Positions 25,248-34,538 of a stretch of 64,000 nucleotides of DNA are shown here, piece by piece. This stretch comes from Alkalibacter saccharofermentans DSM 14828. GTDB taxonomy: Bacteria > Bacillota > Clostridia > Eubacteriales > Alkalibacteraceae. The notes beneath the pieces are model-generated. The model was not told where the DNA came from. It saw nothing but the letters and a program-made list of their open reading frames with translations, and searched no databases. The position numbers were made by a program, and so were the translations under genes. Each line of letters opens with the position of its first letter. Position 1 is the stretch's first letter. The stretch spans positions 62,001 through 126,000 of the forward strand of contig NZ_FQTU01000002.1 in the NCBI RefSeq assembly GCF_900128885.1, given 5' to 3'.

Positions 25248-26135
25248 TTATTTTTCGATGTAGTTTACCAGTTTGCCTATGCCTTCAATCTCACAGGCTA
25301 TCTCGTCACCGGGCTTTAGGGTTTTTGGAGGATCAAAACCAAATCCCACTCCGGCAGGCGTTCCGGTAAGAATGATATCTCCTGGGTATAGGGTCATTCC
25401 CTTGGAAAGGTCGCTTATTAGCTCTGATATGCTAAATATAAGCTTGGAGGTTTTGGAGCTTTGCCTTATTTCTCCGTTGACTTTGGATGTAATCGTAAGA
25501 TCAGGAGGATAGGCTATCTCATCTGCTGTTACTATTACCGGTCCCAATGGACAGCAGGTATCGAAACTCTTTCCCTTAAACCACTGGGTATGCTTCATCT
25601 GGATGTTCCTTATGGAGATATCGTTTCCCACGGTATAGCCGAATATATGCTCTTCAGCATTTTCCATATGAATATTAAGACCTTTTTTACCAATTATAAC
25701 TGCCAGCTCAACCTCATAGTCGATTGAGTCGGTTATTTCCCTGTGATTTAGTATCGTGTCTTCAGGCCCTATTGAAGGATACGCAACCTTAGTGAAGTAG
25801 ATTGGGAACTGGGGGATTTGTGATGGCGCTCCAGGCAGGGACTTTATTTCTTCTGCGTGATCCAGGTAGTTTTTTCCTATGCAGAATACATTTCGCCGTG
25901 GATAAGGGATGGGGCTCTCAAGCTTTATCTTATCTTCTGAGATATAGTTAATATCATTCCTCTCCAAAGCAGATAGAAGCCGTGGCCTAAATTCTTCGTA
26001 TCTTTCTATAAGTTCTATCATGTTTTGGTGAGGCGTGGACACGCCTAGTTCTGTTAAATCGACTATTCCATTGTCTGTAAGCAAGCCAAGCTTCGTATCA
26101 CTTGAGCCCTTGATGCTGTAATTTGCTAGTTTCAT
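25248..26135 (-). CDS. Fumarylacetoacetate hydrolase family protein
   Basis: 295 residues. An N-terminal small domain is followed by the FAH catalytic domain: FCIGKNYLDHAEE, the metal-binding Glu cluster in DYEVELAVIIGK, the TVGNDIS stretch and the ILTGTPAGVGFG signature. Relatives hydrolyse or decarboxylate 2-oxo acids such as oxaloacetate, or open acylpyruvates. Without pathway neighbours the substrate is unknown. GAGGCG lies before the ATG. Confidence 0.9.
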   Translation of the reverse strand: MKLANYSIKGSSDTKLGLLTDNGIVDLTELGVSTPHQNMIELIERYEEFRPRLLSALERNDINYISEDKIKLESPIPYPRRNVFCIGKNYLDHAEEIKSLPGAPSQIPQFPIYFTKVAYPSIGPEDTILNHREITDSIDYEVELAVIIGKKGLNIHMENAEEHIFGYTVGNDISIRNIQMKHTQWFKGKSFDTCCPLGPVIVTADEIAYPPDLTITSKVNGEIRQSSKTSKLIFSISELISDLSKGMTLYPGDIILTGTPAGVGFGFDPPKTLKPGDEIACEIEGIGKLVNYIEK

Positions 26136-26233
26136 ATATTTCGCCTCATTTCCAAGTTATCTTGTATTTCACTGCATACACACTATGATATAATATTTTT
26201 ATAATTAAATAAATGATAAAGGGAGGAAATTCC

Positions 26234-27625
26234 ATGAAATATGATCTCATCAGAAATTTTTACTACAATAAAGAAGATTATTCGGATAAGGAAGTCACAA
26301 TAAGCGGATGGATAAGAACCATAAGGGATTCAAACAAGTTTGGATTCATCGAAATAAATGATGGAACATCTTTTAAAGGAATACAGGCAGTATACGATGA
26401 CAGCCTGCCTAATTTCTCTGAGATAGGAAAGTATCCCGTAGCTACGGCTATTGTCGCAAAAGGAAAGTTTGTCCTCACGCCGGAAAGCAAACAGCCATTT
26501 GAGATAAAGGCAACATCCATTTCATTGGAAGCGCCATCGGATTCCAAGTACCCTTTGCAGAAAAAAAGACATACTCTGGAGTATTTAAGGACTATTGCCC
26601 ACTTGCGGCCTAGGAGCAATACATTTGCTGCAGTTTTTAGGGTTAGAAGCTTGGCATCCTACGCCGTTCACAAGTTTTTTCAAGAGAAGGGTTTTGTCAA
26701 CGTCCATACTCCAATAATTACCGCAAGTGACGCAGAAGGTGCGGGAGAGATGTTTAAGGTAACCACCCTGGATCTTTTGGATATTCCAAGAGATGACAGG
26801 AAAGAAGTGGATTTCACCAAGGATTTTTTTGAGAAGCCTGCAAGTCTAACCGTCAGCGGCCAGCTCGAAGGGGAGATATTTGCCCTTGCATTCAGAAACA
26901 TATACACATTTGGTCCAACGTTTAGGGCTGAAAACTCAAACACGCCTAGACATGCCGCCGAATTTTGGATGATAGAGCCGGAAATAGCTTTTGCAGACAT
27001 TAAAGACGATATGGATCTTGCAGAGGAGATGATAAAATATCTCATCAGATTCGTCCTTGAAAATGCCCCTCAGGAAATGGAGTTTTTCAACTCCTTCATA
27101 GACAAGGGTTTGAAGGATAGATTAGAGGGAATCTTAAAAAGTGATTTTGAAAGAGTGACTTATACTGAAGCTATCCGGCTTTTAAAGGAGTCGGGAAAAG
27201 AGTTTGAATATCCGGTGGAATGGGGTAGCGATCTTCAGACGGAGCATGAGAGATATTTGACAGAAGTTGTATTTAAAAAACCCGTATTTGTCACAGATTA
27301 TCCAAAGGAGATAAAGGCGTTTTATATGAGACTGAACGAAGATGACAAAACGGTGGCCGCTATGGACCTGTTGGTTCCAGGAGTTGGCGAAATCATAGGA
27401 GGAAGCCAGAGGGAAGAGCGTTTAGAGGTACTTAAAGAAAAGATACTTAAAAACGGTCTGAAGGAGGAAGATTATTGGTGGTACTTGGAGCTTAGAAAAT
27501 ACGGTGGAGTAAAGCATGCAGGATTTGGTCTGGGGTTTGAAAGGCTTATCATGTATTTAACAGGAATGAGCAACATAAGAGACGTTATACCATTTCCAAG
27601 AACAGTCGGCAATGCAGAATTTTAG
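26234..27625 (+). CDS. asnS: Asparaginyl-tRNA synthetase
   Basis: About 463 residues. An OB-fold anticodon domain (about 15-110, ITISGWIRT-like VTISGWIRTIRDSNKFGFI) precedes a class II core with TFGPTFRAENSNT (motif 2 region) and GFGLGFERL (motif 3). It charges tRNA-Asn directly. An ATG at 26213 is in frame, but GGGAGG at 26221-26226 supports ATG 26234. Confidence 0.96.
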   Translation: MKYDLIRNFYYNKEDYSDKEVTISGWIRTIRDSNKFGFIEINDGTSFKGIQAVYDDSLPNFSEIGKYPVATAIVAKGKFVLTPESKQPFEIKATSISLEAPSDSKYPLQKKRHTLEYLRTIAHLRPRSNTFAAVFRVRSLASYAVHKFFQEKGFVNVHTPIITASDAEGAGEMFKVTTLDLLDIPRDDRKEVDFTKDFFEKPASLTVSGQLEGEIFALAFRNIYTFGPTFRAENSNTPRHAAEFWMIEPEIAFADIKDDMDLAEEMIKYLIRFVLENAPQEMEFFNSFIDKGLKDRLEGILKSDFERVTYTEAIRLLKESGKEFEYPVEWGSDLQTEHERYLTEVVFKKPVFVTDYPKEIKAFYMRLNEDDKTVAAMDLLVPGVGEIIGGSQREERLEVLKEKILKNGLKEEDYWWYLELRKYGGVKHAGFGLGFERLIMYLTGMSNIRDVIPFPRTVGNAEF

Positions 27626-27637
27626 AGAATATATTTA

Positions 27638-27664
27638 GGCCTAGCTTCTAGCGAGGCCTTTTCT
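27638..27664. terminator. Terminator after asnS
   Basis: GGCCTaGC / GCgAGGCC stem with loop TTCTA followed by TTTTCT, between convergent genes. Confidence 0.7.
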
Positions 27665-27668
27665 ATTA

Positions 27669-28319
27669 TTAGGTCCGGGTGAAATTTAAGAGTGCGTCAT
27701 GATCCATAATCAAAATTTTCTTATACATCGTCTTTATCCAGCCCTTTGCGGCAAAGCTTCCAAGGACTCTGCTGACAGTGACCCTGCTTACACCAACGGC
27801 TACGCCTATGTCCTCCTGACTGATTTCTATTTCTCCATTTAAGCTTTGTGAAAGCTCCAACAAAAATCCTGCAATCCTCTTGTCAGCAGCCAAAAATGAC
27901 ATGCTGTCTATTTCATTTGAAAGCATTCTCACTTTCTTTGAAAGGGTTTCTATGAACTTTAAAGCCAACAACGGCTTTTTCTTAAATAGATCTAAGAGAT
28001 CCGATTTATCCATCATAATTATCTCACAGTCAGTTATCGCCTTGGCAGAAGATATTCTAGGATACCCGTCAAAAAATGATGCCTCGCCGAAAACATCTCC
28101 CCTGTTATATACAGCCAGATTTTTTTCGAGACCTTCAGGGGAATTTACGAATACTTTTATCTTGCCACTTTTTAAAAAATAAAATCCTTCTGCAGCTTCT
28201 CCCTGTCTATAAACCATCTGATGTTTGTTATAAAGCTTTACTTGCTTGGTATTAAATATTTCGTAGAGCTCTTCAGGTAGATCTAGTATATGTTCTTGGG
28301 TTATTGGTATGTTGTCCAT
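27669..28319 (-). CDS. Crp/Fnr-family transcriptional regulator
   Basis: About 216 residues. The cyclic-nucleotide-binding-like barrel (about 20-125) has EGFYFLKSGKIKVFV and NRGDVFGEASFF; the C-terminal winged helix (about 145-200) has SQEDIGVAVGVSRVTVSRVL. There is no Cys cluster as in FNR, so oxygen sensing by iron-sulfur is unlikely. ATG 28319 follows GAGGTG by six bases. It is transcribed away from the LeuC/LeuD-like genes and may control them, though no operator was identified. Confidence 0.9.
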   Translation of the reverse strand: MDNIPITQEHILDLPEELYEIFNTKQVKLYNKHQMVYRQGEAAEGFYFLKSGKIKVFVNSPEGLEKNLAVYNRGDVFGEASFFDGYPRISSAKAITDCEIIMMDKSDLLDLFKKKPLLALKFIETLSKKVRMLSNEIDSMSFLAADKRIAGFLLELSQSLNGEIEISQEDIGVAVGVSRVTVSRVLGSFAAKGWIKTMYKKILIMDHDALLNFTRT

Positions 28320-28507
28320 CAAAAACACCTCAAAACTTTTTAGATTGTAGCATAGTTTACATTCTATATAATCATTATATGCGATAATGGTCTTTAAGTT
28401 AAGGGATTATGTGAAATGGATTTTAAAATGACCAAAAAAACTATATAATATAATTTAAGCTGGAAAAAGAATATCAAGGTTGTAAATCGATAAAAAGGAG
28501 AAGTAAA

Positions 28508-29794
28508 ATGGGAAAAACAATTGCAGAAAAGATTTTTGATTCTCACAGAGTAGAAGAGCCGTTTCCGGATACACATGTTTTAAAATTGGACAGGGTTTTT
28601 TGTCATGAAATCACTACGCCTATTGCTATTACAGATCTTATGGCAAGAGGCATGGACAGAGTCTTTGACCCAACAAAGATAAAAGCGGTAATAGACCATG
28701 TAACACCTGCCAAAGATTCAAAGACAGCAGAACAGGGAAAGATAATGAGAGAGTGGGCTAAAAGACACGGAATTAAAGACTTTTTCGACGTTGGAAGAAA
28801 CGGCGTATGTCACGCTATTTTTCCGGAGAAAGGATTTGTAAGACCTGGCTACACCGTTATAATGGGTGATTCTCATACGTGTACCCATGGAGCATTTGGG
28901 GCTTTTGCAGCGGGTGTAGGAACAACAGATCTGGAGGTAGGAATACTTAAGGGCGTGTGCTCATTCCACTTCCCCAAGACCATCAAGTTCGTCCTCAATG
29001 GAGAGCTAAAGCCGGGAGTTTATGCAAAGGACGTTATACTATTTATCATAAAGCAGCTTACGGTTAATGGAGCGACCAACAAGGTAATAGAGTTTACCGG
29101 ACCGATAGTAGAAAAGATGTCTATGGAGTCTAGGATGACAATCTGCAACATGGCCATCGAGGCTGGTGGAACCTGCGGCATCTGTTATCCGGATATGACT
29201 ACAGTTGATTATCTGTGGGATTTCATCAAGGATGAGTACTCAACAAAGGAAGAAGCGCTTGCAGATTATTCGAAATGGGTATCTGATGAAGATGCCGAGT
29301 ATGAAGAAATTTACGAATACGACATGTCAGAGCTTGAGCCAATGGTAACTTTCGGCTATAAACCGGATCAAGTTAAGTCTGTCAAGGATATGGAAGGTAC
29401 AAAGGTCGACCAGATATATATCGGAAGCTGTACCAATGGAAGAATCGAAGACCTGAGAGTGGCGGCTAAAGTTCTTGAAGGAAAGAAAATAAGCGACGAT
29501 GTCCGTGGCATAGTAAGCCCGGCAACTCCCAAGATCTACTCCATGGCACTTAAAGAAGGCATCATAGATATTTTTCAGGATGCTGGTTTCTGCGTAACTA
29601 ATCCTACGTGCGGTGCATGCCTTGGCATGAGCAACGGAGTTTTGGCAGAGGGTGAAGTCTGTGCTTCCACTACTAACCGTAACTTTAACGGCAGGATGGG
29701 CAAGGGCGGTACGGTTCATCTTATGAGCCCGGCGACAGCAGCTGCAACAGCCATTGCAGGAGCAATTACAAATTCCGAGCTTTTCGAGGCTTAG
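28508..29794 (+). CDS. leuC: Aconitase-family dehydratase, large subunit (LeuC-like)
   Basis: 428 residues of the 3-isopropylmalate dehydratase / homoaconitase / 2,3-dimethylmalate dehydratase large-subunit group. Substrate loop GDSHTCTHGA, and cluster Cys in YIGSCTNGR and NPTCGACLG are intact, so it binds [4Fe-4S]. The small subunit follows 15 bases later. leuA and leuB are not near, so leucine synthesis is not proven and another 2-methylmalate-type substrate is possible. AAAAGGAGAAGTAAA precedes ATG. Confidence 0.85.
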   Translation: MGKTIAEKIFDSHRVEEPFPDTHVLKLDRVFCHEITTPIAITDLMARGMDRVFDPTKIKAVIDHVTPAKDSKTAEQGKIMREWAKRHGIKDFFDVGRNGVCHAIFPEKGFVRPGYTVIMGDSHTCTHGAFGAFAAGVGTTDLEVGILKGVCSFHFPKTIKFVLNGELKPGVYAKDVILFIIKQLTVNGATNKVIEFTGPIVEKMSMESRMTICNMAIEAGGTCGICYPDMTTVDYLWDFIKDEYSTKEEALADYSKWVSDEDAEYEEIYEYDMSELEPMVTFGYKPDQVKSVKDMEGTKVDQIYIGSCTNGRIEDLRVAAKVLEGKKISDDVRGIVSPATPKIYSMALKEGIIDIFQDAGFCVTNPTCGACLGMSNGVLAEGEVCASTTNRNFNGRMGKGGTVHLMSPATAAATAIAGAITNSELFEA

Positions 29795-29809
29795 TAGAAG
29801 GAGGTCAAT

Positions 29810-30334
29810 ATGAAGAATTTTAGTGGAAAAGTACTGTTTTTGGACAGAAGCGACATAAATACCGATGAAATAATACCCGCAAGGTATCTTACTGAAATTA
29901 CAAAAGAAGCGCTAAAGCCGTTTTTGCTGGAAGATTTGAGCTTGCCCGGCTTCGACAGCGCAACAGACATAAAGGATAAGGCAGTTATCGTCACGAGAGA
30001 AAACTTTGGTTGTGGATCCTCTAGAGAACATGCTCCGTGGGCGTTAGAGGTAAACGGAATAAACGTCGTATTAGCCGAAAGCTTCGCAAGGATCTTCAGG
30101 CAGAATATGTACAATTGCGGGATGTTTGCAATTGAGCTTCCCAAGGAAAAGATAGATTACTTGTTTAAAAATTATGCCGGCAAGGACACATCTATTGAGA
30201 TTGATATAGACAACGAAAAGCTCGTCGTAAGCGCGCTTGAAAAGTCAGAAGAAATCGAGTTTTCCGTCGGAGGATTTGATAAGACTTTAGTTAGAGAAGG
30301 CGGATGGGTAGGCTACGCAGATAAAAAGTACTGA
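29810..30334 (+). CDS. leuD: Aconitase-family dehydratase, small subunit (LeuD-like)
   Basis: 174 residues, swivel domain. DRSDINTDEIIPARYL and the substrate-binding stretch ENFGCGSSREHAPWAL are characteristic, as is SFARIFRQNMYNCG. It completes the enzyme with the large subunit. GAAGGAGGTCAAT precedes the ATG. A very strong hairpin ends the two-gene unit. Same substrate uncertainty as its partner. Confidence 0.87.
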   Translation: MKNFSGKVLFLDRSDINTDEIIPARYLTEITKEALKPFLLEDLSLPGFDSATDIKDKAVIVTRENFGCGSSREHAPWALEVNGINVVLAESFARIFRQNMYNCGMFAIELPKEKIDYLFKNYAGKDTSIEIDIDNEKLVVSALEKSEEIEFSVGGFDKTLVREGGWVGYADKKY

Positions 30335-30342
30335 TTAAATTT

Positions 30343-30389
30343 AAAACGGCGGTTTCCCACAACTGTAATGTTGAGGAAACCGCCGTTTT
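30343..30389. terminator. Strong bidirectional terminator
   Basis: 15-bp perfect stem AAAACGGCGGTTTCC / GGAAACCGCCGTTTT, with ACAAC / GTTG extension in the loop. It separates the convergent LeuD-like and MBL genes. Confidence 0.92.
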
Positions 30390-31283
30390 CTATATGGTAG
30401 AATAATAAAGGCAGCCGTCTTTAGAGTAAAGAACTACTTGGTTTGTCTCTACCAGATACTCTAGAAATGGCCTAAAGAGTCTTTCGACCCGGGCGTATTT
30501 TTCATATGAATCTATGCGGATATTAAATTCAGAGATGGCTTTTTTTAAGATAGCTCCAAATTCCATTTCACCTTCAATGAGCCTAAAAACCCTAGTGGTT
30601 GTATCATTGACTTTTTTTATGCCCGAATCTATAAGGGGGGATATGTCTCCCAAAATATCCTTGTGAGAAAGTATGTATCCATCCGCTTTTAAACCCCGTA
30701 GTTGTTCCTTGCTTTTAATATCAGCGCTGTGGGAAAAAGCATAGGGAAGCTTGGCGGCTCTAAGAGAGCTTTTGCCAAGCAGTGCGTCTCCAAGGTATGC
30801 TACACCATCTGGGGTGATTACACAGATATGACCTGGAGAATGCCCTGGGGCATGGAATATGGAAAAATCCGCGCCTTCGAAGGTTATCTTATCGTCAGAA
30901 TCGAGTATAAGCCGGTCAGTTTTGCACACCATGTTGGAATAAAATCTTTTGGCATGGTGCAGATCCAGGATTGGATTGGCGTTTTTAATCGAAAGATCTG
31001 AAAAGCACAACCCAGCCTCGTTAAAGTGCATGGCAATGGTGGAATTGAAGTGGTTTTTCAATAAAGAATTGTTACCCACATGGTCGATGTGGGCATGGGT
31101 TGAGATGATAGCTTTGATTATAATGTTATTTTCACGTATTGCATTAAGCAAAATATCTCCCTCTTCACCGGGTCTTCCGGTATCGAGAAGGACTGCATCG
31201 TTTTTTCCTATTCTATATAAGCCTACATATGAATATCCTAAATCTATGCAGTAGGTGTTTCCAGTAACATGAATTAGCGACAT
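30390..31283 (-). CDS. MBL-fold metallo-hydrolase
   Basis: About 297 residues. Metallo-beta-lactamase fold with the metal motif STHAHIDHVG (HxHxDH), a third ligand in HAPGHSPGH and an Asp in YLGDALLG. A helical C-terminal part (from about residue 200) resembles that of SoxH/CinA-type hydrolases. The frame runs 120 bases further upstream, but GGGAG before ATG 31283 (MSLIHVTGNTYCID) marks the real start. Substrate unknown. Confidence 0.87.
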   Translation of the reverse strand: MSLIHVTGNTYCIDLGYSYVGLYRIGKNDAVLLDTGRPGEEGDILLNAIRENNIIIKAIISTHAHIDHVGNNSLLKNHFNSTIAMHFNEAGLCFSDLSIKNANPILDLHHAKRFYSNMVCKTDRLILDSDDKITFEGADFSIFHAPGHSPGHICVITPDGVAYLGDALLGKSSLRAAKLPYAFSHSADIKSKEQLRGLKADGYILSHKDILGDISPLIDSGIKKVNDTTTRVFRLIEGEMEFGAILKKAISEFNIRIDSYEKYARVERLFRPFLEYLVETNQVVLYSKDGCLYYSTI

Positions 31284-31418
31284 GACAAATCTCCCTGAAA
31301 TAGTAATTGGATTAATTGTATCATAAATTATTCTGGCCAGGCCTGAATAATTTGAATAACCCTCATTTTTTTCGTTTAAAGCATACACCTTTTCGGCATT
31401 CATATGTTATAATTCGCT

Positions 31419-31495
31419 ACACCGTTGAGGTGTTGCGAGTGTATTTTTTGATATTTTTCGGTGTTTGACAAGTGAATAACTACATTTTAGTGTAG
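31419..31495. promoter_or_regulatory. Two inverted repeats upstream of the Xre regulator
   Basis: ACACC-N5-GGTGT (31419-31433) and CTACA-N6-TGTAG (31480-31495) flank a TTGACA at 31465-31470. They are likely autoregulatory operators for the HTH gene that starts at 31521. No -10 box at the ideal distance was found, so the promoter itself is uncertain. Confidence 0.45.
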
Positions 31496-31520
31496 AATAT
31501 TTCTGAGAGGTGTATAAAAG

Positions 31521-31925
31521 ATGTGTAAAATGTGCATAGGCGAAAAAATTCGTTGCTTAAGAGAAGAAAAAAATATGACTCAAAAACAACTTGCTGAAAT
31601 CTTAGGAATTTCTCAGCAAGCGGTCGGAAAATGGGAAAAGGGTATAAACGAGCCTGATTTTGAGACTATTGTAAAGCTATGTGATATTTTTGGTGTTGCA
31701 TCAGATTATATATTAGGAAGAATTGAAACAGCGAGCCCCACGCCTAAAGAGCAGATTGTTGAATTGCTCAAAAGACCTGAGTTTAAAGATGCAGCTATTG
31801 CATTCCAAGATTATCATGATTGGACAGAGGATGAGATCCAGTCAATCGCAGACTTTATTGAAGGAAAGCGACTGCTGAAAGAGAAAAAAAAGCTAAGCAA
31901 CTATATTTTTTTAAATCTTGAGTAA
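31521..31925 (+). CDS. Xre-family HTH transcriptional regulator
   Basis: 134 residues. IGEKIRCLREEKNMTQKQLAEILGISQQAVGKWEKG (about 6-40) is a cro/C1-type helix-turn-helix; the C-terminal half is helical and of the kind found in small phage-like repressors. GAGAGGTG precedes ATG 31521. It is the first gene of an AT-rich accessory stretch. Its targets are probably itself and neighbours, given the inverted repeats upstream. Confidence 0.88.
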   Translation: MCKMCIGEKIRCLREEKNMTQKQLAEILGISQQAVGKWEKGINEPDFETIVKLCDIFGVASDYILGRIETASPTPKEQIVELLKRPEFKDAAIAFQDYHDWTEDEIQSIADFIEGKRLLKEKKKLSNYIFLNLE

Positions 31926-31972
31926 ATTTTTACAATTTAGCCAATAATACATTAGATTTGAGGGGTAAAATT

Positions 31973-33502
31973 ATGCATTTAAAAAAATCTTATAAGAAAA
32001 AGACAAAAGTTGTTATTATCAGTATTTTGTTATTAATCTACATAATATCATATCCACATGTATACGATATTATAACGGTTTTAAATGGTTCAGCACTATT
32101 GGCTCTCACCCTTAGCTTACCCTTGGTTGATGGTTATAGAGGGATGATCATTTCGATACTTTTTAATTTGGTAGTCGCAGCTACATCTTTTTTTAGAATT
32201 CTCGCTAACCCCCATACAATGTACTATGGACTTATGTTTACACAAATAAGCATTATTGTAGCCTCAATTATTATAGGTTTATTGGTTGAAAATTTAAATC
32301 AGAAACGTGCAGACATCGAAACATTGACCTTCAAAGATGTGACCACAGGGTTGCACAATAAAAAATATATGTTTAAATACTTGCATGAACTATCAGAAGC
32401 AGCAGACAAATCCCCTATAGGAATTTTGGTTTTTGATGTCTTCCCAATTGCTGAAATAAATAAAATATACGGATATCAAGCTGGTGACTCTGTTTTAAAA
32501 AGCATTGCTGATTCAATAAATAAAAGCCTCTCAAAGGGAAGCATCTTCTGCAGGGCATCTGGAAGCAAGTTTGCCATCATGCTCCCTAGAGTTGATTTTG
32601 ATGATATGATTCGATTAGAAAAGGAAATACATAAGAAGGTTGACGATTTTTGTTTTTACGATAAAAAGAATGGTATTCAAACAAAGCATATCCAGATATC
32701 ATCGGGAATTGCTCACTACCCACACACGGTTGATTCATATAATCTTTTATATTCTCAGGCAGAGAAAATAATAACCGGAAACAAACTTTACGAAAATTTG
32801 CATACGAATATTTATAAAAACCTTTTTGACAACATTGAAAATGTCACAGGTAGCAGTCTTGAAAAAGAGCTGGCAATAAAAATGGTACTTAGTATTATCG
32901 ATTCAAAGGATCATTACACCTATGGACATTCTACACGGGTAATGAATCTTATGGCTGCATTCGGAGAAGCGTTGTCTCTTGACAGTTTTGAAGTTGAAAG
33001 GCTTAAGGTATTATCCTTGCTGCATGACATAGGAAAAGTAGATCTTCCGGCGGAATTATTAAATAAGACAACCAAGCTAACATATGAAGAGTTTGAAATA
33101 ATCAAAAAACATACTGCCCTTGGGCATAACATACTTAAGAGCCTACCTGATTTTTGCGAGTATGCTCTAATAGTAAGAGCGCATCATGAACGTTTTGATG
33201 GCAAAGGATACCCCGATGGGTTAGCGGGCAATGAAATCCCGTATTATTCAAGAATGCTTTCTCTTGCAGATGCTTTTGATGCTATGATGTCAAATAGGCC
33301 TTATAGAAAAGGTATGGAGCTAGCAGCTGTTATAAAGGAGATAGAAGACAATTTCGGGAAACAGTTCGATCCGGAATTGGCAAATAGATTTATAGATTTA
33401 GTTAGCAACACTGAAAAACATGTCGTTGATATTAAGGTGTATCAAAATGCCAATTCAGAGCAAAATGGAGTAAAGATAAAAGTGTCTGCGTTGTTTGAAT
33501 AA
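31973..33502 (+). CDS. Membrane GGDEF (degenerate) plus HD-GYP protein
   Basis: About 509 residues: three or four membrane spans (about 12-110), a GGDEF domain (115-265), and an HD-GYP domain (295-480). The GGDEF signature is replaced by SGSKF (about 196-200), so it cannot make cyclic di-GMP but may bind GTP. The HD-GYP part keeps HDIGK (351-355) and HHERFDGKGYP (404-414), so it can plausibly hydrolyse cyclic di-GMP or a related dinucleotide. GAGGGG lies seven bases before ATG 31973. The extracellular sensing part is very short. Confidence 0.88.
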   Translation: MHLKKSYKKKTKVVIISILLLIYIISYPHVYDIITVLNGSALLALTLSLPLVDGYRGMIISILFNLVVAATSFFRILANPHTMYYGLMFTQISIIVASIIIGLLVENLNQKRADIETLTFKDVTTGLHNKKYMFKYLHELSEAADKSPIGILVFDVFPIAEINKIYGYQAGDSVLKSIADSINKSLSKGSIFCRASGSKFAIMLPRVDFDDMIRLEKEIHKKVDDFCFYDKKNGIQTKHIQISSGIAHYPHTVDSYNLLYSQAEKIITGNKLYENLHTNIYKNLFDNIENVTGSSLEKELAIKMVLSIIDSKDHYTYGHSTRVMNLMAAFGEALSLDSFEVERLKVLSLLHDIGKVDLPAELLNKTTKLTYEEFEIIKKHTALGHNILKSLPDFCEYALIVRAHHERFDGKGYPDGLAGNEIPYYSRMLSLADAFDAMMSNRPYRKGMELAAVIKEIEDNFGKQFDPELANRFIDLVSNTEKHVVDIKVYQNANSEQNGVKIKVSALFE

Positions 33503-33667
33503 AATGTAATTCTCACGTAAGGAGACGCCCAGATTGCTTTAATACCTTCTTCTCTCAGTGTTTTACTATTGTTTATAAAACTGCGGCATATAAAGATTTT
33601 AGAGTATGCATCTTTACTTCAAATTTCACATGGTATCAAACAATAATGAACTGGTCAAACTATAAAA

Positions 33668-34160
33668 CTAAGAAAATTTAAAAATATAAAAATCGGCGGT
33701 GTATGCTGCTGTATCAACGATTCTATAGTAAATGACATATTCATCAAGTCCCTTATATTTACCGAAGGTTTAAAGAATAAGTATCTTTATCGATTAATTT
33801 ACATGAGAATGGATAAGCAACTTCTGCATCAACAATGCTTATATACTTTCCACTGATGAATAGATTGTTATATTCTTCTTCTGTTATTCCTAATCGCTCA
33901 TCATAAGTATAGGGATAATACTTGTTTTCTTTCCTAAATTTCGCGAACCAGTCTGGATTATCTTCCAGTGCTTGTGTCATCTTGTCTGTAATAGCCCAAA
34001 ACTCGTCATCTTCTTCAGATTGCAGCAAATATGCTTCGTTAATGGTAGCAAGTTGAATCAAAGTTTTTTTTAGATTGAATTCTTCAGATTGACTTGTTGC
34101 GCAATTGGAAAGCAATAACGCAAACAACGAAATTAAGAATATAAGAATATATTTTCTCAT
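33668..34160 (-). pseudogene. Lipoprotein gene, frameshifted near its 3' end
   Basis: The frame from ATG 34160 (AAAGGAG ten bases before) encodes 133 residues with a lipoprotein signal ending LLSNC and stops at 33759. One base further along, the codons from 33763 to 33668 read GKYKGLDEYVIYYRIVDTAA and end YIFKFS at a TAG. Removing a single C near 33764 would join both parts into one about 164-residue protein with an unbroken, well-formed end. The family is not recognised. It is either a recent frameshift or a sequencing error. Confidence 0.6.
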
Positions 34161-34538
34161 ACAGATCTCCTTTTGAATTTTCAAAGAATAAACAAAATCT
34201 ATAATTCTTCATAACTGAAAATCTTTTCATTTCAAGTGACATACTTTAATAATTAGCTGATTTTGTTATTGTTTACTTATTGAGTTAAATTACATACATA
34301 TTTACGAGAAACTTCACTTTCTTTAAAAACCAGACATGGTTTGTTACCATTTTATCTAATTATACCCAGTCGTCAACCCTTTATTTAACTTTTTAGTATT
34401 TTAATTATATAGTTGTATTTTAAGTATATGAGACATAAAATTTACTTTAAAAACCATATTATATAATGAATTGGTTGAATATACATTTATAAACTGATAA
34501 AATCGAAACAAGAATTATTATCGTGGGGGGAACATTCT
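34161..34538. other. AT-rich divergent intergenic region
   Basis: 378 bases between two lipoprotein genes transcribed in opposite directions. Apart from the promoter at 34475-34503 I see no RNA gene, repeat or conserved structure. Confidence 0.5.
34475..34503 (+). promoter_or_regulatory. Promoter of the lipoprotein gene at 34539
   Basis: TTGAAT, a 17-base spacer and TAAAAT, 35 bases before the start codon. Confidence 0.6.
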
